NCBI GenBank assembly: GCA_021775555.1
Contig: JAJFHP010000003.1
Location: 53,949 to 117,948 of the forward strand
Length of the DNA stretch: 64,000 nucleotides
Reading direction: 5' to 3'
Source: Hyphomicrobiales bacterium
GTDB lineage: Bacteria > Pseudomonadota > Alphaproteobacteria > Rhizobiales > Methyloligellaceae
The notes below the pieces were generated by a model. The model searched no databases. It saw nothing but the letters and a program-made list of their open reading frames with translations, and had not been told where the DNA came from. Shown here one piece after another: positions 10,882 to 20,811 of the stretch. The translations under genes were made by a program, and so were the position numbers. Position 1 is the first letter of the stretch. Each line of letters starts with the position of its first letter.

Positions 10882-11610
10882 TTAGGTGAACGCCCGCCCG
10901 CGCATACGCCCGCGCAAATGCACCACGAAAACGCCAAGTAACGCGGCCGCAAGCCCAAACCAGGTGACCGCATATTGGAGATGCCGGTTTGACAGTTTCA
11001 CCCGTGTGACCCCTCCCCTCGGCCAGCCGCCGGGGATATTCGAGACTTCCTGCTCCACGAAAAATGGCACAACGCGGTTTCTTTCACCTGGAGTTAGTGC
11101 CGCTGACGCCATGCCCTTCAGATCACGCCAGAACCAGTTGTTTTTTTCCAGCGAAGTATCGGGTGAAAATGTGCCCTTGATACCTGGCGCTCGCGCCAGA
11201 CCAATGACCGTCTGCTCCCCCTTTACCTGCCCTTGTGCACGGGTCAGGGGGTCCTTTTTGGCAGCTGGAACAAACCCGCGATCGACCATGATAATCTGCC
11301 CGCTCAGTGTCTCAAACGGTGTGATCACGCGCCACCCGGTTTTGCCTTTGATGACTGTGAAATAATGGGATTCCCCATCATGGCGAAAACGGCCTGAAAA
11401 GCTGAGTCTCAGATACTCAACATCCCCGGTTTTTTCCCAGGATTTTTGCGCATCGGTGAGCGTCACTGGCTGTTCTGCCATGCGCTGTTCAATGCGAGCT
11501 GTCAGGTCCTGCTTCCACGCAAGACGCTGAAGCTGCCAAGTACCCAGGCCCACGAGCATGCTGAATGCAATGGCGGTCAACGCACATAGCAGCATCAGGT
11601 CACGTTTCAC
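10882..11610 (-). CDS. SURF1 family cytochrome oxidase biogenesis protein
   Basis: 242 aa with a GTG start preceded by GGGGA. SURF1 helps deliver heme a to subunit I of aa3 oxidase. Topology is as expected: one helix near residues 8-28 (after MKRDLMLL) and one near 213-232, with a large periplasmic loop between. The GTWQLQRLAWK motif next to the first helix and the GGWPRG / HLQYAVTWFGLA motifs at the second are family hallmarks. It follows ctaE by 21 bp. The DUF983 gene often found between ctaE and SURF1 in rhizobia is absent here. Confidence 0.93.
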   Translation of the reverse strand: MKRDLMLLCALTAIAFSMLVGLGTWQLQRLAWKQDLTARIEQRMAEQPVTLTDAQKSWEKTGDVEYLRLSFSGRFRHDGESHYFTVIKGKTGWRVITPFETLSGQIIMVDRGFVPAAKKDPLTRAQGQVKGEQTVIGLARAPGIKGTFSPDTSLEKNNWFWRDLKGMASAALTPGERNRVVPFFVEQEVSNIPGGWPRGGVTRVKLSNRHLQYAVTWFGLAAALLGVFVVHLRGRMRGRAFT

Positions 11611-11631
11611 TATGGTGTCCCCGGTTGCCCG

Positions 11632-12498
11632 TTAATGCGCTGCCGGTGTTCCCGCCGCCCAGACATAAATGCAGGAGAACAGGAACAGCCATACCACGTC
11701 GACAAAGTGCCAGTACCAGGCGGCTGCCTCGAAACCGAAATGCTGCTTGTCGGTGAAATGCCCGGCCAGTGCCCGGAACAGCGTCACCGTGAGGAACACG
11801 GTACCAATGATGACATGCGCTCCGTGAAACCCGGTCGCCATGAAGAAGGTGGCTCCGTAGATACTGCCCGAGAAAGGAAATGATGCATGGGCATATTCGT
11901 AAGCCTGAAGGGCAGTAAACAACACGGCGAGAATAATCGTGCAAACCAGCCCGACGATCAGCCCGCGGCGATCATTATGCAGCATCGCATGGTGCGCCCA
12001 GGTGATGGTCGTGCCCGAGGTTAGAAGGATCAACGTGTTAACGAGGGGAATATCCCAGGGATCAAACGCATTGACGCCTTTTGGCGGCCATTGCCCGCCC
12101 GTGAATTCAGTTCGTGCAAACTGCACCGCTTCATCCGGGAACAGCGCTGCATCAAAAAAGCCCCAGAACCAGACGACAAAGAACATGACTTCCGAGGCGA
12201 TGAACAGGATCATCCCGTAGCGCAGATGCAGTTGCACCACTGGTTTGTGGGCGCCTTGATGTTCCGCCTCGTTGATGACATCGCGCCACCAGACGAACAT
12301 GGTGCCTGCGATGCAGATCATTCCAACAAGGAAAACCCATGGACCGTCAATGCCAAACAGCCCTTCGCCGCCCCCCATGGACCTCATCCAAATGATGAGA
12401 CCGATGGCAGCCACAAAGGCGGAAATGCCTCCGATGAGCGGCCATGGACTGGGGTCCACGAGATGATAGTCATGTTGGTTGGCGTGCGACTTTGCCAT
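11632..12498 (-). CDS. ctaE: cytochrome c oxidase subunit III
   Basis: 288 aa from the ATG at 12498, chosen for the GGAGCGAGA ribosome site and the family-typical MAKSHANQHDYHLVDPSPWP start; the open frame runs 21 codons further. Seven membrane helices with the usual features: YHLVDPSPWPL at the N-terminus, FWGFF in helix III, HHAMLH, and GFHGAHVIIGT near the end. It has no redox centre and stabilises subunit I against turnover inactivation. It sits after ctaG in the oxidase operon. Confidence 0.95.
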   Translation of the reverse strand: MAKSHANQHDYHLVDPSPWPLIGGISAFVAAIGLIIWMRSMGGGEGLFGIDGPWVFLVGMICIAGTMFVWWRDVINEAEHQGAHKPVVQLHLRYGMILFIASEVMFFVVWFWGFFDAALFPDEAVQFARTEFTGGQWPPKGVNAFDPWDIPLVNTLILLTSGTTITWAHHAMLHNDRRGLIVGLVCTIILAVLFTALQAYEYAHASFPFSGSIYGATFFMATGFHGAHVIIGTVFLTVTLFRALAGHFTDKQHFGFEAAAWYWHFVDVVWLFLFSCIYVWAAGTPAAH

Positions 12499-12579
12499 TC
12501 TCTCGCTCCGTAAACCGCCTAAAAGCGGATTTTGTCCTGGCTGGCCCACTGCGGACCGCAAACCCTCTTTGTTAAATTC

Positions 12580-13206
12580 TCACGTCCCGTCCGGACGCGG
12601 TGCCGGTTTTGTTGTTGCCGCCACCTCGGCTTCTTCCTTCACGGGGAAGAAAGTGTAGGACAAGGTAATTTCCCGAATATTTTTAGCTTGGTCGTCATTC
12701 ATGATGTCGGGGTCGATGAAAAACGTGACCGGCATATCAGCCCGTGCGCCCGCTTCCAAAGTCTGCTCGGTGAAGCAAAAGCATTCGACCTTGTTGAAAT
12801 AGCTGCCAGCAGCCTCCGGCGAGACGTTAAACGTCGCCGTGCCCGTGAGCTTTGATTTCGTCTGGTTCTTTGCTTCGTAAAAGGCAAGTGCTGTTTCGCC
12901 GATCTTTAATTCAATTGATGGTTGCACAGGCTTGAAGTCCCATCCCATACCGCGACCTGTGTTGGCGTCAAAACGCACGGTGATCTTGCGCTCAAGCACA
13001 GTGTCGGGAGACTGCTCTGCGCGTTGGGTGGTGCCGCCATACCCTGTGACCTGGCAGAAAATCTGGTAAAGCGGCACGGCTGCGTATGACAGTCCCACCA
13101 TACCGAGAGCCAGACCCGCCATGGAAAAGGCAACGACCAGATTGCGGCGCGGCAATGCCCTGTGCCGCCAGGCCTCCATGCCGTTATGTGATGCTCTCTT
13201 GTTCAT
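12580..13206 (-). CDS. ctaG: cytochrome c oxidase assembly protein CtaG / Cox11
   Basis: 208 aa. A copper chaperone that inserts CuB into subunit I, anchored by one helix near residues 24-45 with a periplasmic domain. The membrane-proximal IFCQVTGYGGTTQ cysteine and the copper-binding pair in CFCFTEQ are both present, as is the FFIDPDI segment. The start is preceded by GGCAGGG. Spacing is 23 bp after the small 46-aa gene. The Pro-rich C-terminal end is unremarkable. Confidence 0.95.
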   Translation of the reverse strand: MNKRASHNGMEAWRHRALPRRNLVVAFSMAGLALGMVGLSYAAVPLYQIFCQVTGYGGTTQRAEQSPDTVLERKITVRFDANTGRGMGWDFKPVQPSIELKIGETALAFYEAKNQTKSKLTGTATFNVSPEAAGSYFNKVECFCFTEQTLEAGARADMPVTFFIDPDIMNDDQAKNIREITLSYTFFPVKEEAEVAATTKPAPRPDGT

Positions 13207-13229
13207 CCCTGCCGAAATCCCACCTGCCC

Positions 13230-13370
13230 TTAAAAGGGCCGGTTCAACACATTCGCGCCCAGGCGCACGATCGTGACCACGAAAAACAGTGCTGCCAGTG
13301 CCGCCAGCGCCCAGGCAATCGCAATTGAACGGGACCGGCGGTTTTTCGTCTGCTCCTCGGTGAGTCGCAT
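13230..13370 (-). CDS. 46-aa single-helix protein in the cox operon (CoxF/CtaF-like)
   Basis: 46 codons, read directly from the sequence: it starts [15 protein letters not shown], then one membrane helix of about 21 residues rich in Ala, Leu and Val, and ends GANVLNRPF. Its ATG shares a base with the ctaB stop (TGATG), so it is translationally coupled to ctaB, and it is followed by ctaG. A short basic single-helix protein at exactly this point is known in rhizobial cox operons (often labelled CoxF), with an assumed role in oxidase assembly. The position and coupling are seen; the role is inferred from context. Confidence 0.82.
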   Translation of the reverse strand: MRLTEEQTKNRRSRSIAIAWALAALAALFFVVTIVRLGANVLNRPF

Positions 13371-14320
13371 CACGCCCCTGTCACAACCAGCCCGTCAAGC
13401 ACATGCTCAACCAGCAAAACGGCGAACAAAGCCAAGAGATACAGAATGGAAAAGCTGAACAGTTTTTTCGCTGCCTGTTCTGCTGCCCTACCCTCACGCC
13501 GGTTATAGACCCTGATGGCCAACGCTATAAACACCGCGCCCAGCGCAGTTGCCGAGACTGCGTACAAGATGCCGCCAAGACCAACAATGAATGGTGCCAG
13601 CCCTGTGGGCCCCAGGATAAGACTGTAAATCAGAATGTGACGCCGTGTTACGTCATGACCTGCTGTCACGGGAAGCATTGGGATGCCTGCCCGCTCATAG
13701 TCGCGCGAACGGTATAGCGCCAACGCCCAGAAATGGGGCGGCGTCCACATGAAAATAAGCAGAAACAGCACCATTGATTCCAGGCTCACCGTACCGGTTA
13801 CGGCGGCCCAGCCAATCATGGGTGGAAATGCACCTGCCGCGCCGCCAATTACGATATTCTGCGGCGTACGGCGCTTCAACCACATGGTGTAAATGAACAG
13901 GTAGAACCCGATTGTAAGCGCCAGCAATGCCGCAGAGATCCAATTCACCAGTAATCCCAAAGTGAGGACAGATCCCACTGCCAGAACGGTGCCAAATGTG
14001 AGGGCTTCACCGGGGGAAACACGCCCGCGCGGTACGGGTCTGGCAGCCGTACGCTGCATGATGGCGTCGATGTCGGCGTCGTACCACATATTAAGCGCGC
14101 CAGAAGCGCCTGCGCCCACAGCGATACACAGCAATGCGGTGCAGGCGATAACCGGATGCAACGTACCAGGCGCGACGACAATCCCCACCAAGGCGGTAAA
14201 TATCACCAGCGACATAACCCGTGGCTTCATGAGTGCGAAGAAATCGCTCACATCTCCGGCGCAATATGCGGGAGAGGTTTCCAATTCGGTCCGGTCGATG
14301 TCCAGGCTGGTATCACTCAT
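13370..14320 (-). CDS. ctaB: protoheme IX farnesyltransferase (heme O synthase)
   Basis: 316 aa from the ATG at 14320; an in-frame TTG lies two codons upstream. An integral membrane prenyltransferase of the UbiA superfamily that adds farnesyl to heme B, giving heme O for the aa3 oxidase. The first Asp-rich motif is in [17 protein letters not shown] near residue 72, followed by RPVPRG. The second motif is [19 protein letters not shown] near 190. About eight to nine helices. It lies between ctaD and the 46-aa gene; its stop overlaps that gene's start by one base. Confidence 0.95.
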   Translation of the reverse strand: MSDTSLDIDRTELETSPAYCAGDVSDFFALMKPRVMSLVIFTALVGIVVAPGTLHPVIACTALLCIAVGAGASGALNMWYDADIDAIMQRTAARPVPRGRVSPGEALTFGTVLAVGSVLTLGLLVNWISAALLALTIGFYLFIYTMWLKRRTPQNIVIGGAAGAFPPMIGWAAVTGTVSLESMVLFLLIFMWTPPHFWALALYRSRDYERAGIPMLPVTAGHDVTRRHILIYSLILGPTGLAPFIVGLGGILYAVSATALGAVFIALAIRVYNRREGRAAEQAAKKLFSFSILYLLALFAVLLVEHVLDGLVVTGA

Positions 14321-14367
14321 AGCCAATTATCTGTGCCCTTGTGTCATGACTGGCGCCCCCGGCTGTC

Positions 14368-16002
<1,635 letters not shown>

Positions 16003-16039
16003 TCATATGGACACCGCAAAATAAAATACTTTAACCCTT

Positions 16040-16915
16040 CTAGCGCTGATTTAGCGCAAACTTGTAGGGCACATCGGACGCTTCATTTCCGCTTTCTGAC
16101 GGCAGGGAAGCAAATTTCTTCTTCGCCGTTTCTAGCCAACCTGCAAACTCCGCATCTGATACGACGCGAACAGTAATCGGCATGAAGGCATGTTTCTGCC
16201 CGCAAAGCTCTGAGCACTGTCCGTAGTAGACCCCCGTTTTCTCGGCCCGGAACCAGGTGCGGATGATACGCCCTGGCACCGCGTCAACTTTTACGCCGAA
16301 TGCGGGGATCGTCCAGTTGTGAAGAACGTCCGACGCCGTGACCAGGATATGGACATTCTTGTTGACCGGCACGACCACATCATTATCGGTCGCGAGCAAC
16401 CTGGGTTGTCCTGGCTTCAATTCGTCATTTTCCAGCATAACCGCATCGAATGTCAGATTACCCTGATCGGGATATTCGTAAGTCCAGTACCATTGGTTAC
16501 CAATAGCCTTCACGGTCAGATCGGCTTTGGGAAAATCATACTGCGCAAACAGCAGCCGAAACGAGGGCACCGCAATCACTACCAGAATGAGAATCGGCAC
16601 CACTGTCCATAAAACCTCGAGAATCGTGTTGTGCGAGGTCTCGGAGGGAGTGGGATTGGCATTCTCGTTAAACCGCAACGCCACGTACACCAGAAGCCCC
16701 AAAACGAACAGAGTGATGACAGTAATAAGAACCAGCAGAAAATTGTGAAAATCGGTCAACTGCCGCATGATTGGCGTGACGGCTTCCTGAAAACCAAGCT
16801 GCCAATCTCTTGGCTGGCCCAGTTCAGCTCTTGCATTCGCGCTGAAGAGAAATGAGCACAGCGCGACAAAAACAGCTATTGCTTTCGCTAGAACCCCGGA
16901 AAAACCGTTGGTCAT
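16040..16915 (-). CDS. ctaC: cytochrome c oxidase subunit II
   Basis: 291 aa. A signal peptide (cleavage near NARA at about residue 29), two membrane helices (about 57-80 and 97-120), then a periplasmic cupredoxin domain. The CuA site is complete: the His in DVLHNWTIPAFGVKVD near 200 and CSELCGQKHAFMPI with two Cys, His and Met near 235-248. This is the electron entry from cytochrome c. No cytochrome c domain is fused. It is the first gene of a minus-strand run reaching to 4318, so the oxidase promoter should lie in 16916-17100, where I found no confident -35/-10 pair. Confidence 0.96.
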   Translation of the reverse strand: MTNGFSGVLAKAIAVFVALCSFLFSANARAELGQPRDWQLGFQEAVTPIMRQLTDFHNFLLVLITVITLFVLGLLVYVALRFNENANPTPSETSHNTILEVLWTVVPILILVVIAVPSFRLLFAQYDFPKADLTVKAIGNQWYWTYEYPDQGNLTFDAVMLENDELKPGQPRLLATDNDVVVPVNKNVHILVTASDVLHNWTIPAFGVKVDAVPGRIIRTWFRAEKTGVYYGQCSELCGQKHAFMPITVRVVSDAEFAGWLETAKKKFASLPSESGNEASDVPYKFALNQR

Positions 16916-17373
16916 TTCTCAATGCTCCTGTTGGTGGCTTCATAGTGCCGCCCATCCGCAAAAAATGGCATGGGAATGGGGCATGCACATACACTCGTTA
17001 AAGTAGCCGCAAGCGTCTTTGCTCTAGCATCACCAGAGCCCGCAATTCAACTGACACGATCAGGTGCAGTGGACCAGATCGGTAGTCGAATCCTAAGTGC
17101 TTGAAAAAGCATGGACAGCTTTGATTTGGCAACCATGATTCATGCCTTTTCAACTGCGTCAAATCTACACGTAACCGGCCCTGTGTCCATGTTGAGCGAA
17201 GCATTTACCAGCCATGCGGTCCAATTTTTGCCCAGAATATGCGCGAAAGGCGAACTGATATACAGTTCCCTCGACCAAAAATCCTGTTTCACGCCTCAAT
17301 CTGACCAGTTAACTATCCGATGCCACTGCAGTGCTATAGTTACGTGACGCTTCCAGATTACCGATTGTATTCC
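16916..17373. other. intergenic region between ctaC and the IalB-like gene
   Basis: About 460 bp between two divergently read genes. It must hold the promoter of the long cox transcript on the minus strand and that of the IalB gene on the plus strand. I see no coding frame with a ribosome site, no strong hairpin and no clear promoter match. Short open frames here look like chance. Confidence 0.5.
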
Positions 17374-17946
17374 ATGACCCATTTAAATAGCAGATCACAA
17401 TCAGGGCCCCTCACATCCAGGTGCCGCATATGCATGATTTTATTTCTCGCTGTGCTTTTCACTGCCCTGACGAGTGCTGCTCAGCAAGCTCCCGCCCAGG
17501 ACAAGAAAAAGGAGAAAATTGGGGACTGGGAGATCAACTGCGGCAAGCCGCCGGGCGCACGCGAGCAGAAATGTGCGCTGGTGCAAAGCGTGATTGATGA
17601 AGAACGGGCAAATGTTGGCCTGAGGGTTGTGTTTCTTCTCGCATCCGGCGGACGCAACGTGCTCCGCGTAGTGGCGCCACTGGGTGTGCTTCTCCCCTTC
17701 GGGCTTGGCCTGCGGATTGACGATGAGCCAATCGGAAAAGAGCCACTCCCCTTTATTCGGTGCCGGCCCATGGGATGCATCTCCGAGATTATCGTCAAGG
17801 ATAAGCTGCTCGACAAATTCAAAGCCGGCACGACGGCGATGTTCATTATCGTCGAAACAAAAAAGGAGGGCCGTGCGATACCGGTCTCCCTTAAAGGGTT
17901 CTCAAAGGGCCTCGACCGGCTTTCAGCACTGGCAAAAACCAACTAG
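17374..17946 (+). CDS. invasion-associated locus B (IalB) family periplasmic protein
   Basis: 190 aa from the ATG at 17374; a second ATG at 17434 starts right at the hydrophobic core. A signal peptide (core ILFLAVLFTALTSAA) is followed by a domain with the IalB pattern: KIGDWEINC near the mature start, four cysteines in two pairs (INCG / KCALV and IRCRPMGCISE), and a hydrophobic LRVVAPLGVLLPFGLGL strand. IalB was named in Bartonella, but the family is widespread in free-living alphaproteobacteria and its general function is unknown. Convergent with dodecin. Confidence 0.85.
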   Translation: MTHLNSRSQSGPLTSRCRICMILFLAVLFTALTSAAQQAPAQDKKKEKIGDWEINCGKPPGAREQKCALVQSVIDEERANVGLRVVFLLASGGRNVLRVVAPLGVLLPFGLGLRIDDEPIGKEPLPFIRCRPMGCISEIIVKDKLLDKFKAGTTAMFIIVETKKEGRAIPVSLKGFSKGLDRLSALAKTN

Positions 17947-17965
17947 GCCAAGGCCCCGAAAATAA

Positions 17966-17999
17966 TTGAACCGCCCCCGCGTCAGCAGGGCCGGTTCAA
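17966..17999. terminator. inverted repeat between convergent genes, possible two-way terminator
   Basis: TTGAACCG at 17966-17973 pairs with CGGTTCAA at 17992-17999 around an 18-base loop, and C-rich/G-rich bases inside can extend the stem. It lies between the stops of the IalB gene and dodecin. There is no long T run on either side, so termination efficiency is uncertain. Confidence 0.4.
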
Positions 18000-18038
18000 A
18001 ATTTCAATCACCCCTGACATCCCAGGAGTTGCAAACAA

Positions 18039-18239
18039 TTACTTGACCTTGAAGGTCACTTTGCAATTCACGCGAAAGGAATCGATCTTCCCGTCTGTCA
18101 CAGATGCCGTCTGGTCCTTGACCCAGATCGACTTGATGCCATTCACCGTCTTCGATGCTTCTTCCACGACTTTCTGTGCAGCGTCCGACCAGCTCTTGTC
18201 GGATTCTGCCATGATCTCAATTGTCTTGTGTACTGCCAT
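18039..18239 (-). CDS. dodecin family flavin-binding protein
   Basis: 66 aa. Dodecins form 12-subunit hollow shells that store or buffer riboflavin or FMN. The sequence has the family pattern: a HKTIEIMAESDKSW first strand and helix start, the VVEEASKTVNGIKSIWVKD helix-to-strand turn with the flavin-stacking Trp near residue 39, and a closing FRVNCKVTFKVK strand. A very strong ribosome site (GGGGAGG) precedes the ATG. It stands alone between IalB and the DUF1127 gene. Confidence 0.93.
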   Translation of the reverse strand: MAVHKTIEIMAESDKSWSDAAQKVVEEASKTVNGIKSIWVKDQTASVTDGKIDSFRVNCKVTFKVK

Positions 18240-18369
18240 TTACGCCTCCCCTTGAACGCGTTGCTTCTAATACCGGCGCCCGCAGATGGGGCGCCCTTCA
18301 TTGACTACAACTGGGGAGGCGGCGGCCTTATGGCAAGGTGGGAAGGCCATAAAAACCTTACGCGGCTTA

Positions 18370-18675
18370 TCAGCTCGCCCAGTATGACCTTGCCCACCGT
18401 GCGGTTTCTTTCCGGCGATTGATGCGCTGTTCAAGCGCCAGCGACGGGTCGGCATTCCAGGGCTGCATTAGCGCCCATTCGACATCGGAACGGGCGATTC
18501 CGATATCCGCCAGCATGGCATCATCAAAGCTTGCCAGCCGGGTGATCTCGCGCCGTCCCCACCGGGCTTCCAGAAGTAGGGAAACAGCCTTCCCGGCTAC
18601 CATCAGGACTTCTCTCAAAGGAGATTGCCCCGTGGATCCACCAATTCTCTTCAATTCTGTTTGTGCATAAGACAT
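18370..18675 (-). CDS. DUF1127 domain protein
   Basis: 101 aa from the ATG at 18675, chosen for its GGAG ribosome site; the frame is open for 49 more codons upstream to 18822, but that part has no recognisable features. The C-terminal half carries the DUF1127 pattern: RREITRLASFDDAMLADIGIARSDVE, a short amphipathic helix with Asp-Ile-Gly-Ile. Small proteins of this family occur in many copies in rhizobia and some bind RNA or affect phosphate and stress responses; which applies here is unknown. It is divergent from a LysR regulator, which may control it. Confidence 0.75.
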   Translation of the reverse strand: MSYAQTELKRIGGSTGQSPLREVLMVAGKAVSLLLEARWGRREITRLASFDDAMLADIGIARSDVEWALMQPWNADPSLALEQRINRRKETARWARSYWAS

Positions 18676-18827
18676 TGTTTTATCTCCACATTCGATCAGA
18701 CATGCACCGTCGCAAAGCAAAGAGACTGCCTCTTCGCCACTGATGTGCGCGACACCCTGTCCTGAGTTTCCAGACGGCGATTCTCCGTCTTGTTGCACCC
18801 AATATGGAGAAAGCCCTTCCATAATAC

Positions 18828-18857
18828 AAACAAATGTTTATTATGTGATACATCACA
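18828..18857. promoter_or_regulatory. two short palindromes between the DUF1127 and LysR genes
   Basis: AAACA-AA-TGTTT at 18828-18839 and TGTGAT-AC-ATCACA at 18844-18857 are both perfect inverted repeats in an AT-rich 209-bp gap between divergent genes. The second is 27 bp before the LysR ATG. LysR regulators usually bind dyads in just this place and repress their own gene, so an operator role is a fair inference. Confidence 0.45.
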
Positions 18858-18884
18858 GATATTGATGGATTAAAGGAAGCCAAA

Positions 18885-19769
18885 ATGGCGCCAACGATAC
18901 TTGATGCAGACCAGTTGAAAACGCTTGTGGCGATCGCCGACACGGGCAGCTTCACGCGCGCTGCTAACGATGTGAACAAGACTCAGGCTGCGGTTTCCAT
19001 GCAGATGCGCCGCCTTGAAGAATCAACAGGGCGTCGGCTGTTTGTGAAGAATGGCCGCCAGAACCGGCTGACCTCCGAGGGGGAGCATTTGCTCGATTAT
19101 GCCCGGCGCATCATTCACCTGAACAACGAAGCCATGTCTATTTTGAACGAGCCGGAGCTCGCCGGTTTCGTTCGCATTGGTACACCAGATGATTATGCCG
19201 AGCGTTTCCTACCACCCATTTTTGCCGGGTTTTCGCGCACTCATCCCCTCGTGGAGGTGGAGATTAGTTGCGAAGCAAGCAGCGCGCTGATGAAAAAAAT
19301 CAGTGCCAGTAAAATTGACCTGGCAATTGCCACCCACAAGGACTGCGGCTCTCATGGCGAGGTCATCCGCCGTGAAGCCCTGTGCTGGGTCTCCTCTCCC
19401 CGGCACAAGATCGAGGAGATGGATATTGTTCCGCTGGCTCTGGGTGCTGCCAGCTGTTCTTGGCGCGCGGAGGCTATGCGCGCTCTGGATCAGATCAAAC
19501 GTCCTCACCGCATTTTATACTCGAGCCCGAGCGCAGCTGCCCTGACCGCTGCCGTGCAATCCGGCCTGGCTATCTCGGTCCTGCCCGAAAGTGCCATACG
19601 TCCAGGGATGCGCCGTCTTGGGGTAGACGATGGATTTCCCGAATTGCCATTTTGCGATATTGCGCTTCTGCGTGCTCCGGGAAAAACATCATCGAGTATC
19701 GCCGCGCTCGCGGATCATATCGTTGAAAGCCTCACGAATCTGGATTTCTCGTCGCAAACCTGGTCCTGA
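18885..19769 (+). CDS. LysR-type transcriptional regulator
   Basis: 294 aa. An N-terminal winged helix-turn-helix (about residues 5-63; FTRAANDVNKTQAAVSMQMRRLEE as the recognition region) is followed by a periplasmic-binding-protein-like effector domain from about 90. The inducer is not evident. The divergent neighbour is the DUF1127 gene, the most likely target besides itself; the next gene, purC, is convergent. Length is normal for the family. Confidence 0.92.
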   Translation: MAPTILDADQLKTLVAIADTGSFTRAANDVNKTQAAVSMQMRRLEESTGRRLFVKNGRQNRLTSEGEHLLDYARRIIHLNNEAMSILNEPELAGFVRIGTPDDYAERFLPPIFAGFSRTHPLVEVEISCEASSALMKKISASKIDLAIATHKDCGSHGEVIRREALCWVSSPRHKIEEMDIVPLALGAASCSWRAEAMRALDQIKRPHRILYSSPSAAALTAAVQSGLAISVLPESAIRPGMRRLGVDDGFPELPFCDIALLRAPGKTSSSIAALADHIVESLTNLDFSSQTWS

Positions 19770-19803
19770 CCGGGCAACAGCAATCAGGCCGCGAAGCCTC
19801 ATA

Positions 19804-20790
19804 CTAAAAATAATCGGGACAGGCTTGCACCAGAGCTTCGCGAACACGCTCGCGCACAGGCTTGGCGGTATCACCATAATCGAAAGATAGTCCAGTCACG
19901 GTCTCAAACAGGGAGACATATTTTCCCGCAAACTCAATCAGAGTTTCAGGAGGAATGCTGGGGACCGGGTCCTTGTAGGGGTCGCACTGCCCCCGCACCC
20001 ACAAACGCAAGAATTCCTTGTCGAGGCTTTCAGGCTCTTTCCCGGCCGCGAGCCGGGCTTCATAACTTTCGGCCTTCCAATAGCGGCTCGAATCGGGAGT
20101 GAGGATTTCATCCGCCAGTATGATTTCACCGTTTTCATCCAGGCCGAACTCAAATTTCGTGTCGACCAGAATGAGGCCGTTGCGGGCAGCAATCTCGCGC
20201 CCGTGCCCGAAAACGGCCAGGCTTTTCGCAGCAACATCATCCCATTGTTCCTGCGTGAGAAGCCCTTGGTTCACGATTTCCGCTGACGTGATCGGCGCGT
20301 CATGCTCACCGGCTTCCGCCTTTGTGGTCGGGGTAATGATGGTCTCGGGAAGCTTCTGATTCTTGACCAGGCCTTCCGGAAATTGGTGGCCATAAAGCAG
20401 ACGCTCGCCGCGATTATACATCGGCCAGATGCTTGTGTCGGTCGAGCCTGTCATGTAATCGCGGACCACCATTTCGATAGGGAGAATTTCCAGCGTTTTT
20501 GCTACAACCACATTCGGATCGGGATAATCGATCACGTGGTTGGGACAAATATCCGCCGTCTGGTCGAACCAGAACCGGGCGGTCTGCGTCAGCACCTGCC
20601 CCTTGAAGGGAACCGCGGCAAGAACCTTGTCGAAGGCCGATTGCCGGTCGGTGGCGATCATGACCCTTCGGCCATCAGGCAGATCGTAGGAATCCCTGAC
20701 CTTGCCGCGCTGAAAGTTTGGCAGTTCTGGATATTCTGCATCTGTCAGAACACCGGCCAGCGCCAGTTGGTCACGTTCAGAAATGGTCAT
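19804..20790 (-). CDS. purC: phosphoribosylaminoimidazole-succinocarboxamide synthase (SAICAR synthase)
   Basis: 328 aa. It joins aspartate to CAIR in purine synthesis using ATP. The sequence shows RGKVRDSYDL at the nucleotide loop, the MIATDRQSAFD segment, EMVVRDYMTGSTDTSIW, and LVDTKFEFGLDENGEIILADEILTPDSSRYW with catalytic acids near residue 215. It is the long PurC type of about 320 aa, longer than the 240-aa type of enterics; alphaproteobacteria may carry both. Downstream of gshA by 21 bp on the same strand. Confidence 0.93.
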   Translation of the reverse strand: MTISERDQLALAGVLTDAEYPELPNFQRGKVRDSYDLPDGRRVMIATDRQSAFDKVLAAVPFKGQVLTQTARFWFDQTADICPNHVIDYPDPNVVVAKTLEILPIEMVVRDYMTGSTDTSIWPMYNRGERLLYGHQFPEGLVKNQKLPETIITPTTKAEAGEHDAPITSAEIVNQGLLTQEQWDDVAAKSLAVFGHGREIAARNGLILVDTKFEFGLDENGEIILADEILTPDSSRYWKAESYEARLAAGKEPESLDKEFLRLWVRGQCDPYKDPVPSIPPETLIEFAGKYVSLFETVTGLSFDYGDTAKPVRERVREALVQACPDYF

Positions 20791-20811
20791 GAATTGGCCC
20801 CTCTAAAGACA

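Noticed and set aside
16916..17373. Short open frames in the ctaC/IalB gap
   Set aside because: No ribosome sites, no hydrophobic or domain pattern, and they overlap on opposite strands.
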